From NCBI RefSeq assembly GCF_900108485.1, contig NZ_FNXF01000013.1, positions 1 to 64,000 on the forward strand: DNA of 64,000 bases. Direction: 5' to 3'. The translations under genes were made by a program, and so were the position numbers. The stretch comes from Rheinheimera pacifica. GTDB taxonomy: Bacteria > Pseudomonadota > Gammaproteobacteria > Enterobacterales > Alteromonadaceae. Shown one piece after another: positions 16,828 to 25,818 of the stretch. The notes beneath the pieces were generated by a model. It saw only the letters and a program-made list of their open reading frames with translations. It was not told where the DNA came from and searched no databases. Within the stretch, counting starts at the first letter, position 1. Each line of letters starts with the position of its first letter.

Positions 16828-17712
16828 TTACTTATCTAAATGAAAGCTCTGCAGGATCCAGTCGATCAACAACTGAATTTCCTCGCGGTGGGGGTCATTG
16901 TCGTGTCGCACCAGATAGTAGCGATCCCGGCTAAGCAGTTCTTGCTCGAATAAGCGTTGCAGGCTGCCATTGGTAAACCAGCCGTTGCTGATCGGTAGTG
17001 GGATTAGCGCTACACCTAAGCCCTGCTGTGCTGCACGCGCTACGCTGAACATGCTGTCCAGCTGAATAATTTGTTTGGGCCTGAAATTATGGTAACCCAC
17101 GTGTTCTGCCCAGCGATGCCAGGCATAAGGGCGGGCCTGATGCAGCAGCAGTGGTACTTTCTCCAGAATGCGATAGCCCTGACTGTGCCATTGCTGGTAT
17201 TGCTGAGCATTACAAGCTGGCACATAGCTTATGGGGAATAAGTCGTAGGCGGTGCTTTCTTCCGGTTTTTTACCCGACAGAATAATCGACAGATCGGTAT
17301 ATTTCTGGCTGTCGCGGCGTGATTTTACTGTTTCCAGCTTCAGGTTAATATTTGGGTATTGCTCGGACCAGCCAATAAGCCGCGGCACAAATAATTCACT
17401 GGCAAAAAACTCCGGCATCGAAATACTGACTTCCAGCATCCGTTGGACCTGGCTGAATTCGCCTATAGTAGCCGCCAGCTGCTGCATTAGTGGTTGAATA
17501 GACTGGTAAAAACGTTTGCCGGTTTCTGTCAGCACTATGGCACGGGTTTGGCGTTCAAATAATTGCAGGTTGAGGTTGTCCTCCAGCTGTTTAATCTGGT
17601 GGCTTACTGCAGAGGGTGTCAGGTACAGCCGTTTTGCCGTTTCTTTAAAGCTTAAACAGTCTGCCGCGACACAAAAACAACGCAGGCCGCGCATGGGTGT
17701 ATGCATTGGCAT
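16828..17712 (-). CDS. LysR-family transcriptional regulator
   Basis: About 294 residues: an N-terminal winged helix-turn-helix (S-F-K-E-T-A-K-R-L-Y-L-T-P-S-A-V-S-H-Q-I) and a C-terminal periplasmic-binding-type effector domain. It resembles the GcvA/AmpR branch. It lies inside the methionine salvage locus between mtnA and mtnBCD, but the operators seen there are MetJ-like, so a role in that pathway is unproven. The start is uncertain: ATG 17712 or 17706 gives the usual short lead before the helix-turn-helix, while the frame stays open to 17832. Confidence 0.85.
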   Translation of the reverse strand: MPMHTPMRGLRCFCVAADCLSFKETAKRLYLTPSAVSHQIKQLEDNLNLQLFERQTRAIVLTETGKRFYQSIQPLMQQLAATIGEFSQVQRMLEVSISMPEFFASELFVPRLIGWSEQYPNINLKLETVKSRRDSQKYTDLSIILSGKKPEESTAYDLFPISYVPACNAQQYQQWHSQGYRILEKVPLLLHQARPYAWHRWAEHVGYHNFRPKQIIQLDSMFSVARAAQQGLGVALIPLPISNGWFTNGSLQRLFEQELLSRDRYYLVRHDNDPHREEIQLLIDWILQSFHLDK

Positions 17713-17885
17713 TATGTAGCACTCAATCTCGTTTGTTAGTCGCTGGTTATAGTCGACGAAGGTTGCATTATCATTAACAACACTGAATTTATGCTTAACG
17801 CACTGCATAAACTGCACCAATGCTGAACCCAAGTAAAATCATAGCTGAGAGATTTGCAATGATGACTGACTGCGCCAGTTTAGCG

Positions 17886-17913
17886 CAGCGGCTGCATTAA
17901 AATATAGCCGCTG
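17886..17913 (-). terminator. Hairpin downstream of mtnBCD
   Basis: CAGCGGCT (17886-17893) and AGCCGCTG (17906-17913) form an 8-bp stem with a 12-nt AT-rich loop, 53 bp after the mtnD stop. No T-run follows on the minus strand, so it is a weak terminator candidate or an mRNA 3' end stabiliser. Confidence 0.4.
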
Positions 17914-17965
17914 GCAAGAAAATATGTAGATAAATTGTTATTTAAATCAGTGTGCTGGCGCAGGG

Positions 17966-18508
17966 CTATGTTAGCAAGGGAAAATGGCGGGCTATGCTAC
18001 TACCGGTGAAGTTGGCTACCCAGCCGTCGGCATTATTAAACAGCCGGATGGCGGTAAATTCCGGTTCGCTGCCCATGTCAAACCAGTGGGTAGTGCCGGC
18101 GGGTACGCTGATCAGATCGTTCTGTTGGCACAATACCTGGTACACCTTACCGGCAATATGCAGGCAGAACAGGCCCTGGCCACGGACAAAAAAGCGCACT
18201 TCATCTTCACTGTGAGTATGTTCTGCCAGAAACTTTTGCCGTAACGCGGTTTTGTCAGGGTGATTAGCGCTAAGCGAAATAACATCCACGGTAATATAGC
18301 CCCGCTCGCGCTTTAAGCGCTGAATATCTGCTGCATATGCCTGCAGGATGTCGTCGTTGCTGCTGTGTGCGGTGACCGGCGCATTGGCTTGCCATTGCTC
18401 AAAACGGATACCTGCTTTGGCCAGCTCGGCGCTGATATGTTCGTTGTTGCTGGTATCAAGTAATGAGGTTGTAGCGTTATCGCTGCTGTATACAGTTAGA
18501 CGGCTCAT
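17966..18508 (-). CDS. mtnD: Acireductone dioxygenase
   Basis: Oxidises the acireductone to 2-keto-4-methylthiobutyrate and formate, the penultimate step of methionine salvage. The 180-residue cupin has the metal ligands His97, His99, Glu103 (H-T-H-S-E-D-E) and His141 (T-T-H-W-F-D), the same positions as in the Klebsiella enzyme. Fe gives the on-pathway reaction; Ni gives the carbon-monoxide-forming off-pathway reaction. Its start overlaps the mtnC stop by 4 bp, indicating translational coupling in an mtnB-mtnC-mtnD operon. Confidence 0.96.
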   Translation of the reverse strand: MSRLTVYSSDNATTSLLDTSNNEHISAELAKAGIRFEQWQANAPVTAHSSNDDILQAYAADIQRLKRERGYITVDVISLSANHPDKTALRQKFLAEHTHSEDEVRFFVRGQGLFCLHIAGKVYQVLCQQNDLISVPAGTTHWFDMGSEPEFTAIRLFNNADGWVANFTGSSIARHFPLLT

Positions 18509-19188
18509 GGTATTTGCTCCGGGATTTGGTCAAAACTATGGGCAATGGGGTGATCCGCAGCTGGCTGGCTTTCTCGGATCAACTGCACTGTGGCAATACC
18601 CAGTGCTCTGGCAGCATCAAGTTCTGCTACTACGTCAGACAAAAATAACACCTGTTTTGGCGGCAGCTGCAACTGCTGCAAAATAGCGGCATAAGATGAA
18701 ATATCGCGTTTGGCGCCAATACGGGTGTCAAAATAGCCGTTAAACAGCGGCGTTAAATCGCCATAATCGCTGTACTGAAACAATAATTGCTGCGCCTGCA
18801 CAGAACCCGAGCTGTAGACATAAAGCTTGATGCCAAGGCTATGCCAATGTTGCAACTGCGTAGCCGCATCGGCATACAGGTGGCCGGTAAAAGCACCGCT
18901 CTGGTAGCCATGTTGCCACACCATACCCTGTAAGGCTTTTAATGGCGTTATTTTTTTATCTTCAGCTATCCATGCCAGTAATTGGGTAATAATCAGCTCT
19001 GTGCTGGCGGCTGGCTGCTGCATCAGCTCGCGGCAGGCGGCCAGCGCTGCTGCAACGTCGGGCTGCACAGTATTGGCCCGGATAAAAGCGGGTAGCTCAC
19101 GGGCGGCATAGGGGAAGAGTATATCAGTAACAAAACTTATCCGGCTGGTGGTGCCTTCAATATCAGTAATAACGGCGGAATACTTCAC
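18505..19188 (-). CDS. mtnC: Enolase-phosphatase E1
   Basis: A haloacid-dehalogenase-fold enzyme that enolises and dephosphorylates 2,3-diketo-5-methylthiopentyl-1-phosphate to the acireductone. The 227 residues start with the D-I-E-G-T-T nucleophile motif typical of MtnC and contain a Y-S-S-G-S motif II and an L-F-L-S-D motif near the C-terminus. It sits in the middle of mtnBCD, 3 bp after mtnB and overlapping mtnD. Confidence 0.95.
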   Translation of the reverse strand: MKYSAVITDIEGTTSRISFVTDILFPYAARELPAFIRANTVQPDVAAALAACRELMQQPAASTELIITQLLAWIAEDKKITPLKALQGMVWQHGYQSGAFTGHLYADAATQLQHWHSLGIKLYVYSSGSVQAQQLLFQYSDYGDLTPLFNGYFDTRIGAKRDISSYAAILQQLQLPPKQVLFLSDVVAELDAARALGIATVQLIRESQPAADHPIAHSFDQIPEQIP

Positions 19189-19191
19189 GGT

Positions 19192-19824
19192 TTACCTTGC
19201 TAGCTTTAATCGTTCCAGCTCGCAGTTTATAAGAAACTCCCAGCCTTCTAAATGCCTTTTTGCCTGTTCCAGGCTGTTGCCCCAAACATAAAGGCCATGG
19301 CCGCGCACCAATAAAGCAAAATTCAGCGGTTGCTGTTGCCAGCGCTGCGCTACTTGTTGCGCCAGTGCCGGAATGTCCTGGGTATTGTCAAACAGCGCCA
19401 GCGGGCAGGGTGTTGCATGACTGCTGTTGCCACTAATGGCTTTTTGCATTTCATAACCCTGAAAGTCATAGCTGTCCTGGTTTATCAGCCGCGAAAATAC
19501 CGTAGCATGCACCGAATGCGTATGCAGTACGGCTTTAATCCGGCTGTCCAGCTGATAAAGCTGGGCATGCAGAGCGGTTTCGGCAGACGGTATGCCAGGG
19601 CAGGTTAGCTGACCATTTTGCCAGCTCACGGGGAGTAAATCTTGCGGGCTTAACTCGCCTTTGTCTTTGCCAGAAGCGGTAATCAAGGCGCTGTGCCCGG
19701 TGTTGCGCACAGAAAAGTTGCCGCCGGTAGCTGGCACCCAGTGCCGGCTGGCGATCCATCGCCCTAACGCGCATAAAGCGATGGCATTGGGGTTAATCTG
19801 ATGCAGCTGGGCAGAGTCATTCAT
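19192..19824 (-). CDS. mtnB: Methylthioribulose-1-phosphate dehydratase
   Basis: A class-II-aldolase-fold, zinc-dependent dehydratase of the salvage pathway. The 210 residues contain G-G-N-F-S, the zinc ligands in H-T-H-S-V-H, and a later histidine in R-G-H-G-L-Y-V-W-G. It is the first gene of mtnBCD. Its upstream region, shared with the divergent aminotransferase gene, contains a tandem MetJ-like operator. Confidence 0.95.
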   Translation of the reverse strand: MNDSAQLHQINPNAIALCALGRWIASRHWVPATGGNFSVRNTGHSALITASGKDKGELSPQDLLPVSWQNGQLTCPGIPSAETALHAQLYQLDSRIKAVLHTHSVHATVFSRLINQDSYDFQGYEMQKAISGNSSHATPCPLALFDNTQDIPALAQQVAQRWQQQPLNFALLVRGHGLYVWGNSLEQAKRHLEGWEFLINCELERLKLAR

Positions 19825-19844
19825 TATTATCGGGCCTGGTTGTT

Positions 19845-19868
19845 ACACGTTTGAACGTTTAGATGTCT
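19845..19868. promoter_or_regulatory. Candidate tandem MetJ operator between mtnB and the aminotransferase gene
   Basis: Three abutting 8-mers match the MetJ consensus AGACGTCT at 6/8 (19845-19852), 5/8 (19853-19860) and 7/8 (19861-19868). This is the tandem layout MetJ uses in E. coli. It lies 20-45 bp from the mtnB start and 60 bp from the aminotransferase start, so it could repress both. Confidence 0.6.
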
Positions 19869-19929
19869 ATACATAAAACGGGCTAAATGATAGCATTCAA
19901 GCCGGTTTTCGCAACTTTTTCTTGCCAGC

Positions 19930-21075
19930 ATGACATTCAAAAGCAAACTGCCAACCGTTGGCACTACTATCTTCAGCCAGATGTCGCAACTGGCTGCACA
20001 GCATCAAGCCATTAATTTATCTCAGGGTTTTCCCGATTTTGCTCCCGACAGTTTATTGCTGCAGTATCTGAGTGATTACAGCCAGCAGGGGCTTAATCAG
20101 TATGCGCCTATGCCGGGTATAGCGCCGCTGCGCGAGCAAATTGCGGCTTTGGTGCAACGCTGTTATGGCCGTGCAGTGTGTGCCGAACAGCAGGTAACAG
20201 TAACCAGCGGTGCGACCGAAGCATTGTTTGTTGCTATTAGCGCTGTAGTGGCGCCGGGCGACGAAGTGATCGTGTTTGACCCGGCCTACGACAGCTATGC
20301 ACCGGCGATTCAGTTAAACGGTGGCACAGCGGTCCATATTGCGCTTAATGCGCCAGATTACCGCATTAACTGGCAGCAGGTGGCTGATGCCATCACAGCC
20401 CGCACCAAACTGATTGTTGTTAATAGTCCGCATAACCCAACCGGCATGGTGTTTAACCTTAATGACTGGCAGCAGTTGCAGCAGCTGGTGCTGCAGCATA
20501 ATTTGTACTGTATCAGCGATGAAGTATATGAACATATGGTATTTGATGCAGCGCTGCAGCTTAGTGCCAACAATTTTGCTGAACTGGCGCAGCGTAGTTT
20601 TATCATGTCGTCTTTTGGTAAAACCTTTCATGTTACCGGCTGGAAACTGGGGTACTGCGTGGCGCCGGGCGCATTAACGGCTGAGTTTCGCAAAATACAT
20701 CAGTATGTCACCTTCTCCAGTTTTACTCCGGCACAGTATGCTATCGCAGGTATGCTGCAGCATCAGTCGCAGCAGGTCAGTGGTTTGGCTGCGTTTTATC
20801 AGTATAAGCGTGATCAGTTTGCCAGCCTGTTACAAGGCAGCAGGTTGCAGCTATTGCCTTGTCAGGGCACCTATTTTCAGCTGGCAGATTACAGTGCTAT
20901 TAGTGAGCTGGACGACGTAGCGTTTTGCCGCTGGCTGACAACCGAGCACAAAGTGGCGGCAATTCCGCTATCGGTGTTTTACAACCAGCCACCACAGCGC
21001 CGAATCATCCGTTTTTGCTTCGCTAAACAAAGCGATACGCTAAAAGCTGCTGCGGAGGTGTTATGTCAGATATAA
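19930..21075 (+). CDS. mtnE: Methionine / glutamine aminotransferase (YbdL-like)
   Basis: A class-I PLP aminotransferase of 381 residues, close to E. coli YbdL over its whole length (I-N-L-S-Q-G-F-P-D-F, N-Q-Y-A-P-M, S-S-F-G-K-T with Lys231 binding PLP). In this pathway it would transaminate 2-keto-4-methylthiobutyrate to methionine, probably using glutamine. The next gene encodes the omega-amidase that hydrolyses the resulting ketoglutaramate and overlaps by 13 bp, which supports the role. No clear Shine-Dalgarno precedes ATG 19930. The symbol is inferred from context; ybdL is the ortholog name. Confidence 0.9.
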   Translation: MTFKSKLPTVGTTIFSQMSQLAAQHQAINLSQGFPDFAPDSLLLQYLSDYSQQGLNQYAPMPGIAPLREQIAALVQRCYGRAVCAEQQVTVTSGATEALFVAISAVVAPGDEVIVFDPAYDSYAPAIQLNGGTAVHIALNAPDYRINWQQVADAITARTKLIVVNSPHNPTGMVFNLNDWQQLQQLVLQHNLYCISDEVYEHMVFDAALQLSANNFAELAQRSFIMSSFGKTFHVTGWKLGYCVAPGALTAEFRKIHQYVTFSSFTPAQYAIAGMLQHQSQQVSGLAAFYQYKRDQFASLLQGSRLQLLPCQGTYFQLADYSAISELDDVAFCRWLTTEHKVAAIPLSVFYNQPPQRRIIRFCFAKQSDTLKAAAEVLCQI

Positions 21076-21845
21076 CAATGCCGCTTAATGTTGCGCTGGT
21101 GCAAACCGCTCTGGTATGGCAAAACCCGTTAGCAAACCGGCAACAGCTGGCAGAGCAAATAAGCCGCATTGAGGGCGCGGATATCATTTTATTGCCAGAA
21201 ATGTTTACTACAGGGTTTTCGATGCAAAGCCAGCATATTGCTGAACCCGAAGGCGACACCCTGGGTTGGCTGCAACAACAGGCGCAGCAGATTGGCGCGG
21301 CGCTGGTTGGCTCGGTGGCAACGCGCACAGATAAGGGTTGTGTTAACCGCTGCTATTTTGTGACACCAGAAGGCCAGGTAACGGCCTATGACAAAAAACA
21401 TCTGTTTCGCATGGCAGGTGAGCATCAGGCTTATATAGCGGGTGATCAGCGTGTAGTGGTGAGCTGGCGCGGTTGGCGTTTTTTATTGCAGGTGTGCTAC
21501 GACCTGCGTTTTCCGGTGTTTAGCCGTAATTGCCATGATTACGATGTCGCGCTGTATGTTGCTAACTGGCCGGCGGCCCGGCGCCATGCCTGGCGCACGT
21601 TGTTGCAGGCACGGGCAATAGAGAACCAGGCCTTTGTGCTGGGCTGCAACCGTGTTGGTAGCGACGGCAATAACGTGGAATATAGCGGTGACAGTCTGAT
21701 TGTCGATTATCTGGGGCAGGCTGTCGCAGATCATGCCCCGGCACAAGCCAGTGTGCTGCGTGCTACGTTAGACTATGCACAGCTTAAACAGTACCGGCAA
21801 CTATTTCCGGCCCATCTTGATGCTGATGCTTTTGTGCTGAGCTAA
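21063..21845 (+). CDS. Omega-amidase (YafV-like nitrilase family)
   Basis: A 260-residue nitrilase-fold amidase with the catalytic triad Glu46 (L-L-P-E-M-F), Lys112 (D-K-K-H-L-F) and Cys145 (Q-V-C-Y-D-L-R-F-P). It hydrolyses alpha-ketoglutaramate to ketoglutarate and ammonia and so pulls the glutamine-dependent transamination forward; the name MtnU is used in this context. Its start lies inside the end of the aminotransferase gene, so the two are translationally coupled. Confidence 0.9.
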   Translation: MSDITMPLNVALVQTALVWQNPLANRQQLAEQISRIEGADIILLPEMFTTGFSMQSQHIAEPEGDTLGWLQQQAQQIGAALVGSVATRTDKGCVNRCYFVTPEGQVTAYDKKHLFRMAGEHQAYIAGDQRVVVSWRGWRFLLQVCYDLRFPVFSRNCHDYDVALYVANWPAARRHAWRTLLQARAIENQAFVLGCNRVGSDGNNVEYSGDSLIVDYLGQAVADHAPAQASVLRATLDYAQLKQYRQLFPAHLDADAFVLS

Positions 21846-21896
21846 GCTTTTACAGTCCTGCAGTATTTTCATTTACCGGTATTACAAGGAGCGGCT

Positions 21897-23060
21897 ATGT
21901 CGCGCTTACACCCCACCGCGGTGATCTTCAGCGGTTTTTTCTTATTGGGTAACCTTATTATTCTCTGGGGTATGTTACTGCCCGACATGGCAAAAGCGTT
22001 AAATATGGCACCGGCGATCAGTGGTGTGTTTTTCAGCCTAATGTCGATAGGTACTATTGTCGGCGCCATCATTGGCGGCAAATACGTGCAGAAGTTTCAT
22101 TTTCTGCGCTTATTTGCATTTTTAGCTATTACTGAATCGATTTTGTTAAGCCTGCTATCAGTGGTGGGCAACTGGCAAGTGCTACTGCCCCTGATTGTAT
22201 TGGTGGGGCTGACTTATTCAGTGATGTTTACCATCGGCCATACTCTTATTGCCCGGCTGTTTGCCAATAAACGTGCCGCCATGATGGGGCTGATGGATTT
22301 TATGTTTAGCCTTGGCACCTTAACGGCACCGCTGTGGGTGGTGATGCTGTACTGGGTGCTGGATGACTGGCGCTGGCCAATCCGCATTATTGCGCTATGC
22401 CTGTTATTTGTCGGCTTGTATAGCTGGCAGGTTGCCAGAATGCAGCCTGTATTGGCTGGGCGCAGCCCCAGTGGCGGTAAAAGCTTGTCTTATATTACCG
22501 TGCTCCGGCAGCCTATTTTTTTGCTGCTGTTACTGGTGATGGTGGGCTACGGGGCGGCAGAATGGGGCCAGGGTAACTGGTTTGTCAGCTATGCGGTAGA
22601 CGGTTTGGGCTATCAGGCCGAAAATGCCCGCTTGCTATTGGCCTGGTTTACCGGCGGTATGGTGTTAAGCCGGCTGGGCTTTGCGCTACTGTTGCGCTGG
22701 TTAAGCAGTGCTCAGCTTATGTTGCTGTTAGGCGCTTTTACTGTTGTTGGCGCTTTTGTGGTTAAGTTAAGCGCGGGTAGCGAATTGCTGGCGCTGGGCA
22801 ACTTGTTGCTGGGGCTGGGTGTGGGAGGCTTGTTTCCGCTAATGTTATCTACTGCGATGGATCTGGACAGTGACAATGGCCCGGTATTATCCGGCATTGC
22901 CAGTATTGGTAGCTCAATTGGCTTCCAGTTTGCCGGTTTGTTAACCGGTGTTTGGGCGCAGCAGGCCGGTATTGCGCAGGCATTTTGGCTGATACCACTG
23001 GCCAGCATCTGGCTATTTGGCTGTTTGTGGCTGTTTCAGCGCCGCTTAGGCAGGGCTTGA
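21897..23060 (+). CDS. Major facilitator superfamily transporter
   Basis: A 387-residue inner-membrane protein with about twelve hydrophobic helices in two halves. The N-terminal half has the pattern of sugar/nucleoside and TsgA-like MFS proteins. AAGGAG sits 5 bp before the ATG. It lies 51 bp after the omega-amidase gene and upstream of the nucleoside salvage genes cdd and deoA, so nucleoside or sugar uptake is possible; the substrate cannot be read from sequence. Confidence 0.8.
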   Translation: MSRLHPTAVIFSGFFLLGNLIILWGMLLPDMAKALNMAPAISGVFFSLMSIGTIVGAIIGGKYVQKFHFLRLFAFLAITESILLSLLSVVGNWQVLLPLIVLVGLTYSVMFTIGHTLIARLFANKRAAMMGLMDFMFSLGTLTAPLWVVMLYWVLDDWRWPIRIIALCLLFVGLYSWQVARMQPVLAGRSPSGGKSLSYITVLRQPIFLLLLLVMVGYGAAEWGQGNWFVSYAVDGLGYQAENARLLLAWFTGGMVLSRLGFALLLRWLSSAQLMLLLGAFTVVGAFVVKLSAGSELLALGNLLLGLGVGGLFPLMLSTAMDLDSDNGPVLSGIASIGSSIGFQFAGLLTGVWAQQAGIAQAFWLIPLASIWLFGCLWLFQRRLGRA

Positions 23061-23065
23061 CCACA

Positions 23066-23092
23066 GCCGTATTCGCAGTAACACTATACGGC
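23066..23092 (+). terminator. Hairpin between the MFS gene and cdd
   Basis: GCCGTAT (23066-23072) pairs with ATACGGC (23086-23092) with a 13-nt loop and no T-run. It could be a weak terminator or part of the cdd-deoA leader. Confidence 0.35.
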
Positions 23093-23115
23093 CATAACTA
23101 ACATGAGTTTAACCA

Positions 23116-23541
23116 GTGAGCGAAATTAACTGGGCTGCCCTGCAACAGGCAGCACAACAAGCCGCCGCGCAGGCTTATGCGCCTTACAGCAAATTCCCCG
23201 TCGGCGTGGCGATACTGGCCGAAAGTGGCAAAATTTATACCGGCTGCAACGTTGAAAACGCCTCATACGGTGGCACAGTGTGCGCTGAGCGCAACGCCAT
23301 AGGCGCTGCCGTGGTGGCAGGTGAGCGCAAATTTACCGCGCTGATGGTGTACACACCGCAAGACATGCTTACGCCGCCGTGCGGTATCTGCCGCCAGGTT
23401 ATTGCCGAATTTTTCAGCCCCAATGCACCTATAGCCAGTTGTAACCATTTGCATCAGCAACAAAACTGGAGCTTAGGTGAATTACTGCCAGCGGCTTTTA
23501 CACCCACCTATCTGGCTAACAGCACAAAAGTTGGAGCTTAA
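23116..23541 (+). CDS. cdd: Cytidine deaminase
   Basis: Deaminates cytidine and deoxycytidine to uridine and deoxyuridine. The 141-residue protein is of the short tetrameric type: the zinc ligands are Cys56 (in V-C-A-E, with catalytic Glu58) and Cys89/Cys92 (P-C-G-I-C). It starts at GTG; the nearby ATG at 23103 is out of frame. deoA follows 3 bp after the stop, forming a pyrimidine nucleoside salvage pair. Confidence 0.93.
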   Translation: MSEINWAALQQAAQQAAAQAYAPYSKFPVGVAILAESGKIYTGCNVENASYGGTVCAERNAIGAAVVAGERKFTALMVYTPQDMLTPPCGICRQVIAEFFSPNAPIASCNHLHQQQNWSLGELLPAAFTPTYLANSTKVGA

Positions 23542-23544
23542 TAG

Positions 23545-24855
23545 ATGATCCCACAGGAAATAATTAAAACCAAACGCAACGGCGGCAATTTAAACCAGGC
23601 TGAAATTCAGCAGTTTGTCCGCGGTTTAACCGACGACAGCTTCAGTGAAGGTCAGGTAGCTGCACTGGCAATGGCCATTTATTTAAATGGTATGCAAACC
23701 GACGAAATTGTAGCGCTAACGCTGGCCATGCGTGACAGCGGCACTGTGCTTAACTGGCAGGGCAAGTTAAATGGCCCGGTGGTAGATAAACACAGCACCG
23801 GCGGTGTTGGTGACAAGGTCACCTTAATGCTGGCGCCTATGGTTGCGGCCTGTGGTGCCTTTATGCCCAGTATTGCCGGCCGCGGCTTGGGCCATACCGG
23901 CGGCACGGTAGATAAGCTGGAAACTATTCCCGGTTACAGCTGCACTCAATCACTGGAAAAAATTCAACAGTTATTGCCACAGTTAGGGTGCGTTATTGTG
24001 GGCCAGAGCAGCCAGCTGGCACCTGCCGACCGGCGCTTATATGCCATTCGTGATGTGACTGCCACGGTGGAGTCTATTCCGTTGATTACGGCGTCTATTT
24101 TATCGAAAAAGCTATCTGAAGGTTTAGATGCGCTGGTAATGGACGTAAAAATTGGTAACGGCGCCATTATGCGTACCGTCGATGATGCTTCGGCACTGGC
24201 CAGCAGTATTGTTAATGTGGCCAATGGCGCTGGCGTGCGAACGCGGGCGCTGCTAACCGATATGAACCAGATTTTAGGCACTACTGCCGGTAATGCGCTG
24301 GAAGTGATCGAAACGCTGGATTATTTAACCGGCAAATACCGTGAGCCACGCTTGCACCAGGTTACGCTGGAGCTGGGCGCTAATATGCTGATGTTGGGTA
24401 GTTTATATCCGGACAAGGCCAGTGCTACTGTTGCACTGGAACATAGCTTAAGCTCGGGTAAAGCAGCTGAAATTTTTGCCAAAATGGTGGCAGCTTTAGG
24501 CGGCCCGGCTGATTTAATGGAAAAACCCCAGCAGTATTTAGCCGTTGCGCCGGTGGTGCAGGATATTATTGCCCCCCAAAGCGGTTACCTGGGTTACAAC
24601 AATACTGTGGGCTTAGGTATGGCGGTAGTGCGTTTGGGCGGTGGCCGCTCGCATCCCAGCCAGCAGATTAATCCTGCAGTGGGCTTTAGCCATATTCTGC
24701 CAGCAGGTAGCAAGGTACAGCAGGGCGATGTGATCGCCAAAGTACATGCTGCCAGTAAAGATGCAGCAGTAGGTGCAGCAGGTGAGTATCTGGCTGCACT
24801 GAGTGTGGCAAGCACGACAGCGCCGTATCCGCTGGTGCACCATACTATTGGTTGA
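23545..24855 (+). CDS. deoA: Thymidine phosphorylase
   Basis: Splits thymidine or deoxyuridine with phosphate into the base and deoxyribose-1-phosphate. The 436 residues include the phosphate-binding K-H-S-T-G-G-V-G-D-K loop, the A-G-R-G-L-G-H-T-G-G-T family signature, and a C-terminal beta domain. It acts directly after Cdd, whose product deoxyuridine is a substrate. GGAG lies 8 bp before the ATG. Confidence 0.96.
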   Translation: MIPQEIIKTKRNGGNLNQAEIQQFVRGLTDDSFSEGQVAALAMAIYLNGMQTDEIVALTLAMRDSGTVLNWQGKLNGPVVDKHSTGGVGDKVTLMLAPMVAACGAFMPSIAGRGLGHTGGTVDKLETIPGYSCTQSLEKIQQLLPQLGCVIVGQSSQLAPADRRLYAIRDVTATVESIPLITASILSKKLSEGLDALVMDVKIGNGAIMRTVDDASALASSIVNVANGAGVRTRALLTDMNQILGTTAGNALEVIETLDYLTGKYREPRLHQVTLELGANMLMLGSLYPDKASATVALEHSLSSGKAAEIFAKMVAALGGPADLMEKPQQYLAVAPVVQDIIAPQSGYLGYNNTVGLGMAVVRLGGGRSHPSQQINPAVGFSHILPAGSKVQQGDVIAKVHAASKDAAVGAAGEYLAALSVASTTAPYPLVHHTIG

Positions 24856-24936
24856 GTAAGTGACAGAATAAGTGGCTGATTGACGTTATGCCCCGTTATT
24901 GACTACAGTTAAACCAGTCAATTCCGGGGTGCATCC

Positions 24937-25818
24937 ATGCTATTACGTTGTCTGCTTTTGCTGCTGGCCAGCAGTGCATACGCTAAGCCACAACTTACCT
25001 GGCTGCAAACCGACTGGCCGCCGCATCAGATTGTCAGCGGCCCGTTTCAGGGCCAGGGTACCTTTGATTTACTGCAACAACAGATTGTGACGGCACTGCC
25101 GCAATTTAACCATCAAACCCGTTTGGTTAGCCTGGCACGGTTGGAGCAGATTTTTCAGCAGTCAGAAACCGGTAGCTGTGCGCTGGGAACTTTATACTCG
25201 CAAGAACGTGCGCAAAACCGGGTGTTTTCTGTACCTATGGCAGTAGGGCCGGCGGTGGCAGTGGGTTATATTGCCGGCAAACTGACAACGCATCCGGCCA
25301 TGCAGCCCGAAGGTGTAGATATCCGCATGCTGGCGCTGGATAAAACTATCCGGGGGGCGTTTCAACCTAACCGGCTATACCCCGCTGTCATTGTACCGCT
25401 GCTGCAGCACCCTGACAGTAATCTGAGCAGCCACGCCTTTACCAGTGAAATCAATGCGGCCGGCTTGCTGGCGGGTAACCGGGTGGATTACGTGGTGGAG
25501 TATCCGGAGCGGATGCAGTATTACAATCAGTTGCTGCCTGAAACCGCTGTATTGGAACACCGGGCGATAGTGGGCGCTAATGTGGCCAGTGTGTCTTATA
25601 TTACCTGTAGTCAGGATAGTATAGGGCAGGCAGCTATCGAGGCAATAGATCAGGTATTGCCAGTGTTGTGGCAAAGTCCGGAGTATCTGCAGGCGATGCA
25701 GCGCTGGCTGGATAACAGTGCCCAACGCCGGTTGAGCACTGATCTGCAGCAACTGCAACAACAGGCGTTAATGCAGCTTAAGCCGCGGCCGGACGATGCG
25801 GTTGATACGGGCAACTAA
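24937..25818 (+). CDS. Periplasmic substrate-binding-type protein
   Basis: A 293-residue exported protein with a signal peptide (cleaved near A-Y-A) and the two-lobed fold pattern of solute-binding proteins (W-L-Q-T-D-W-P-P-H start, later Y-V-V-E-Y-P). It resembles a conserved family of stand-alone binding-protein-like proteins found in gammaproteobacteria near signalling genes. No permease or ATPase gene is adjacent, so it may be a sensor accessory rather than an importer. Its last 51 bp overlap the 3' end of the convergent ndh gene. Confidence 0.7.
   Translation: MLLRCLLLLLASSAYAKPQLTWLQTDWPPHQIVSGPFQGQGTFDLLQQQIVTALPQFNHQTRLVSLARLEQIFQQSETGSCALGTLYSQERAQNRVFSVPMAVGPAVAVGYIAGKLTTHPAMQPEGVDIRMLALDKTIRGAFQPNRLYPAVIVPLLQHPDSNLSSHAFTSEINAAGLLAGNRVDYVVEYPERMQYYNQLLPETAVLEHRAIVGANVASVSYITCSQDSIGQAAIEAIDQVLPVLWQSPEYLQAMQRWLDNSAQRRLSTDLQQLQQQALMQLKPRPDDAVDTGN

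Noticed and set aside
13515..24855. Possible genomic island carrying methionine and nucleoside salvage
   Set aside because: There is no integrase, tRNA or flanking repeat, and codon use and style match the surrounding housekeeping genes.
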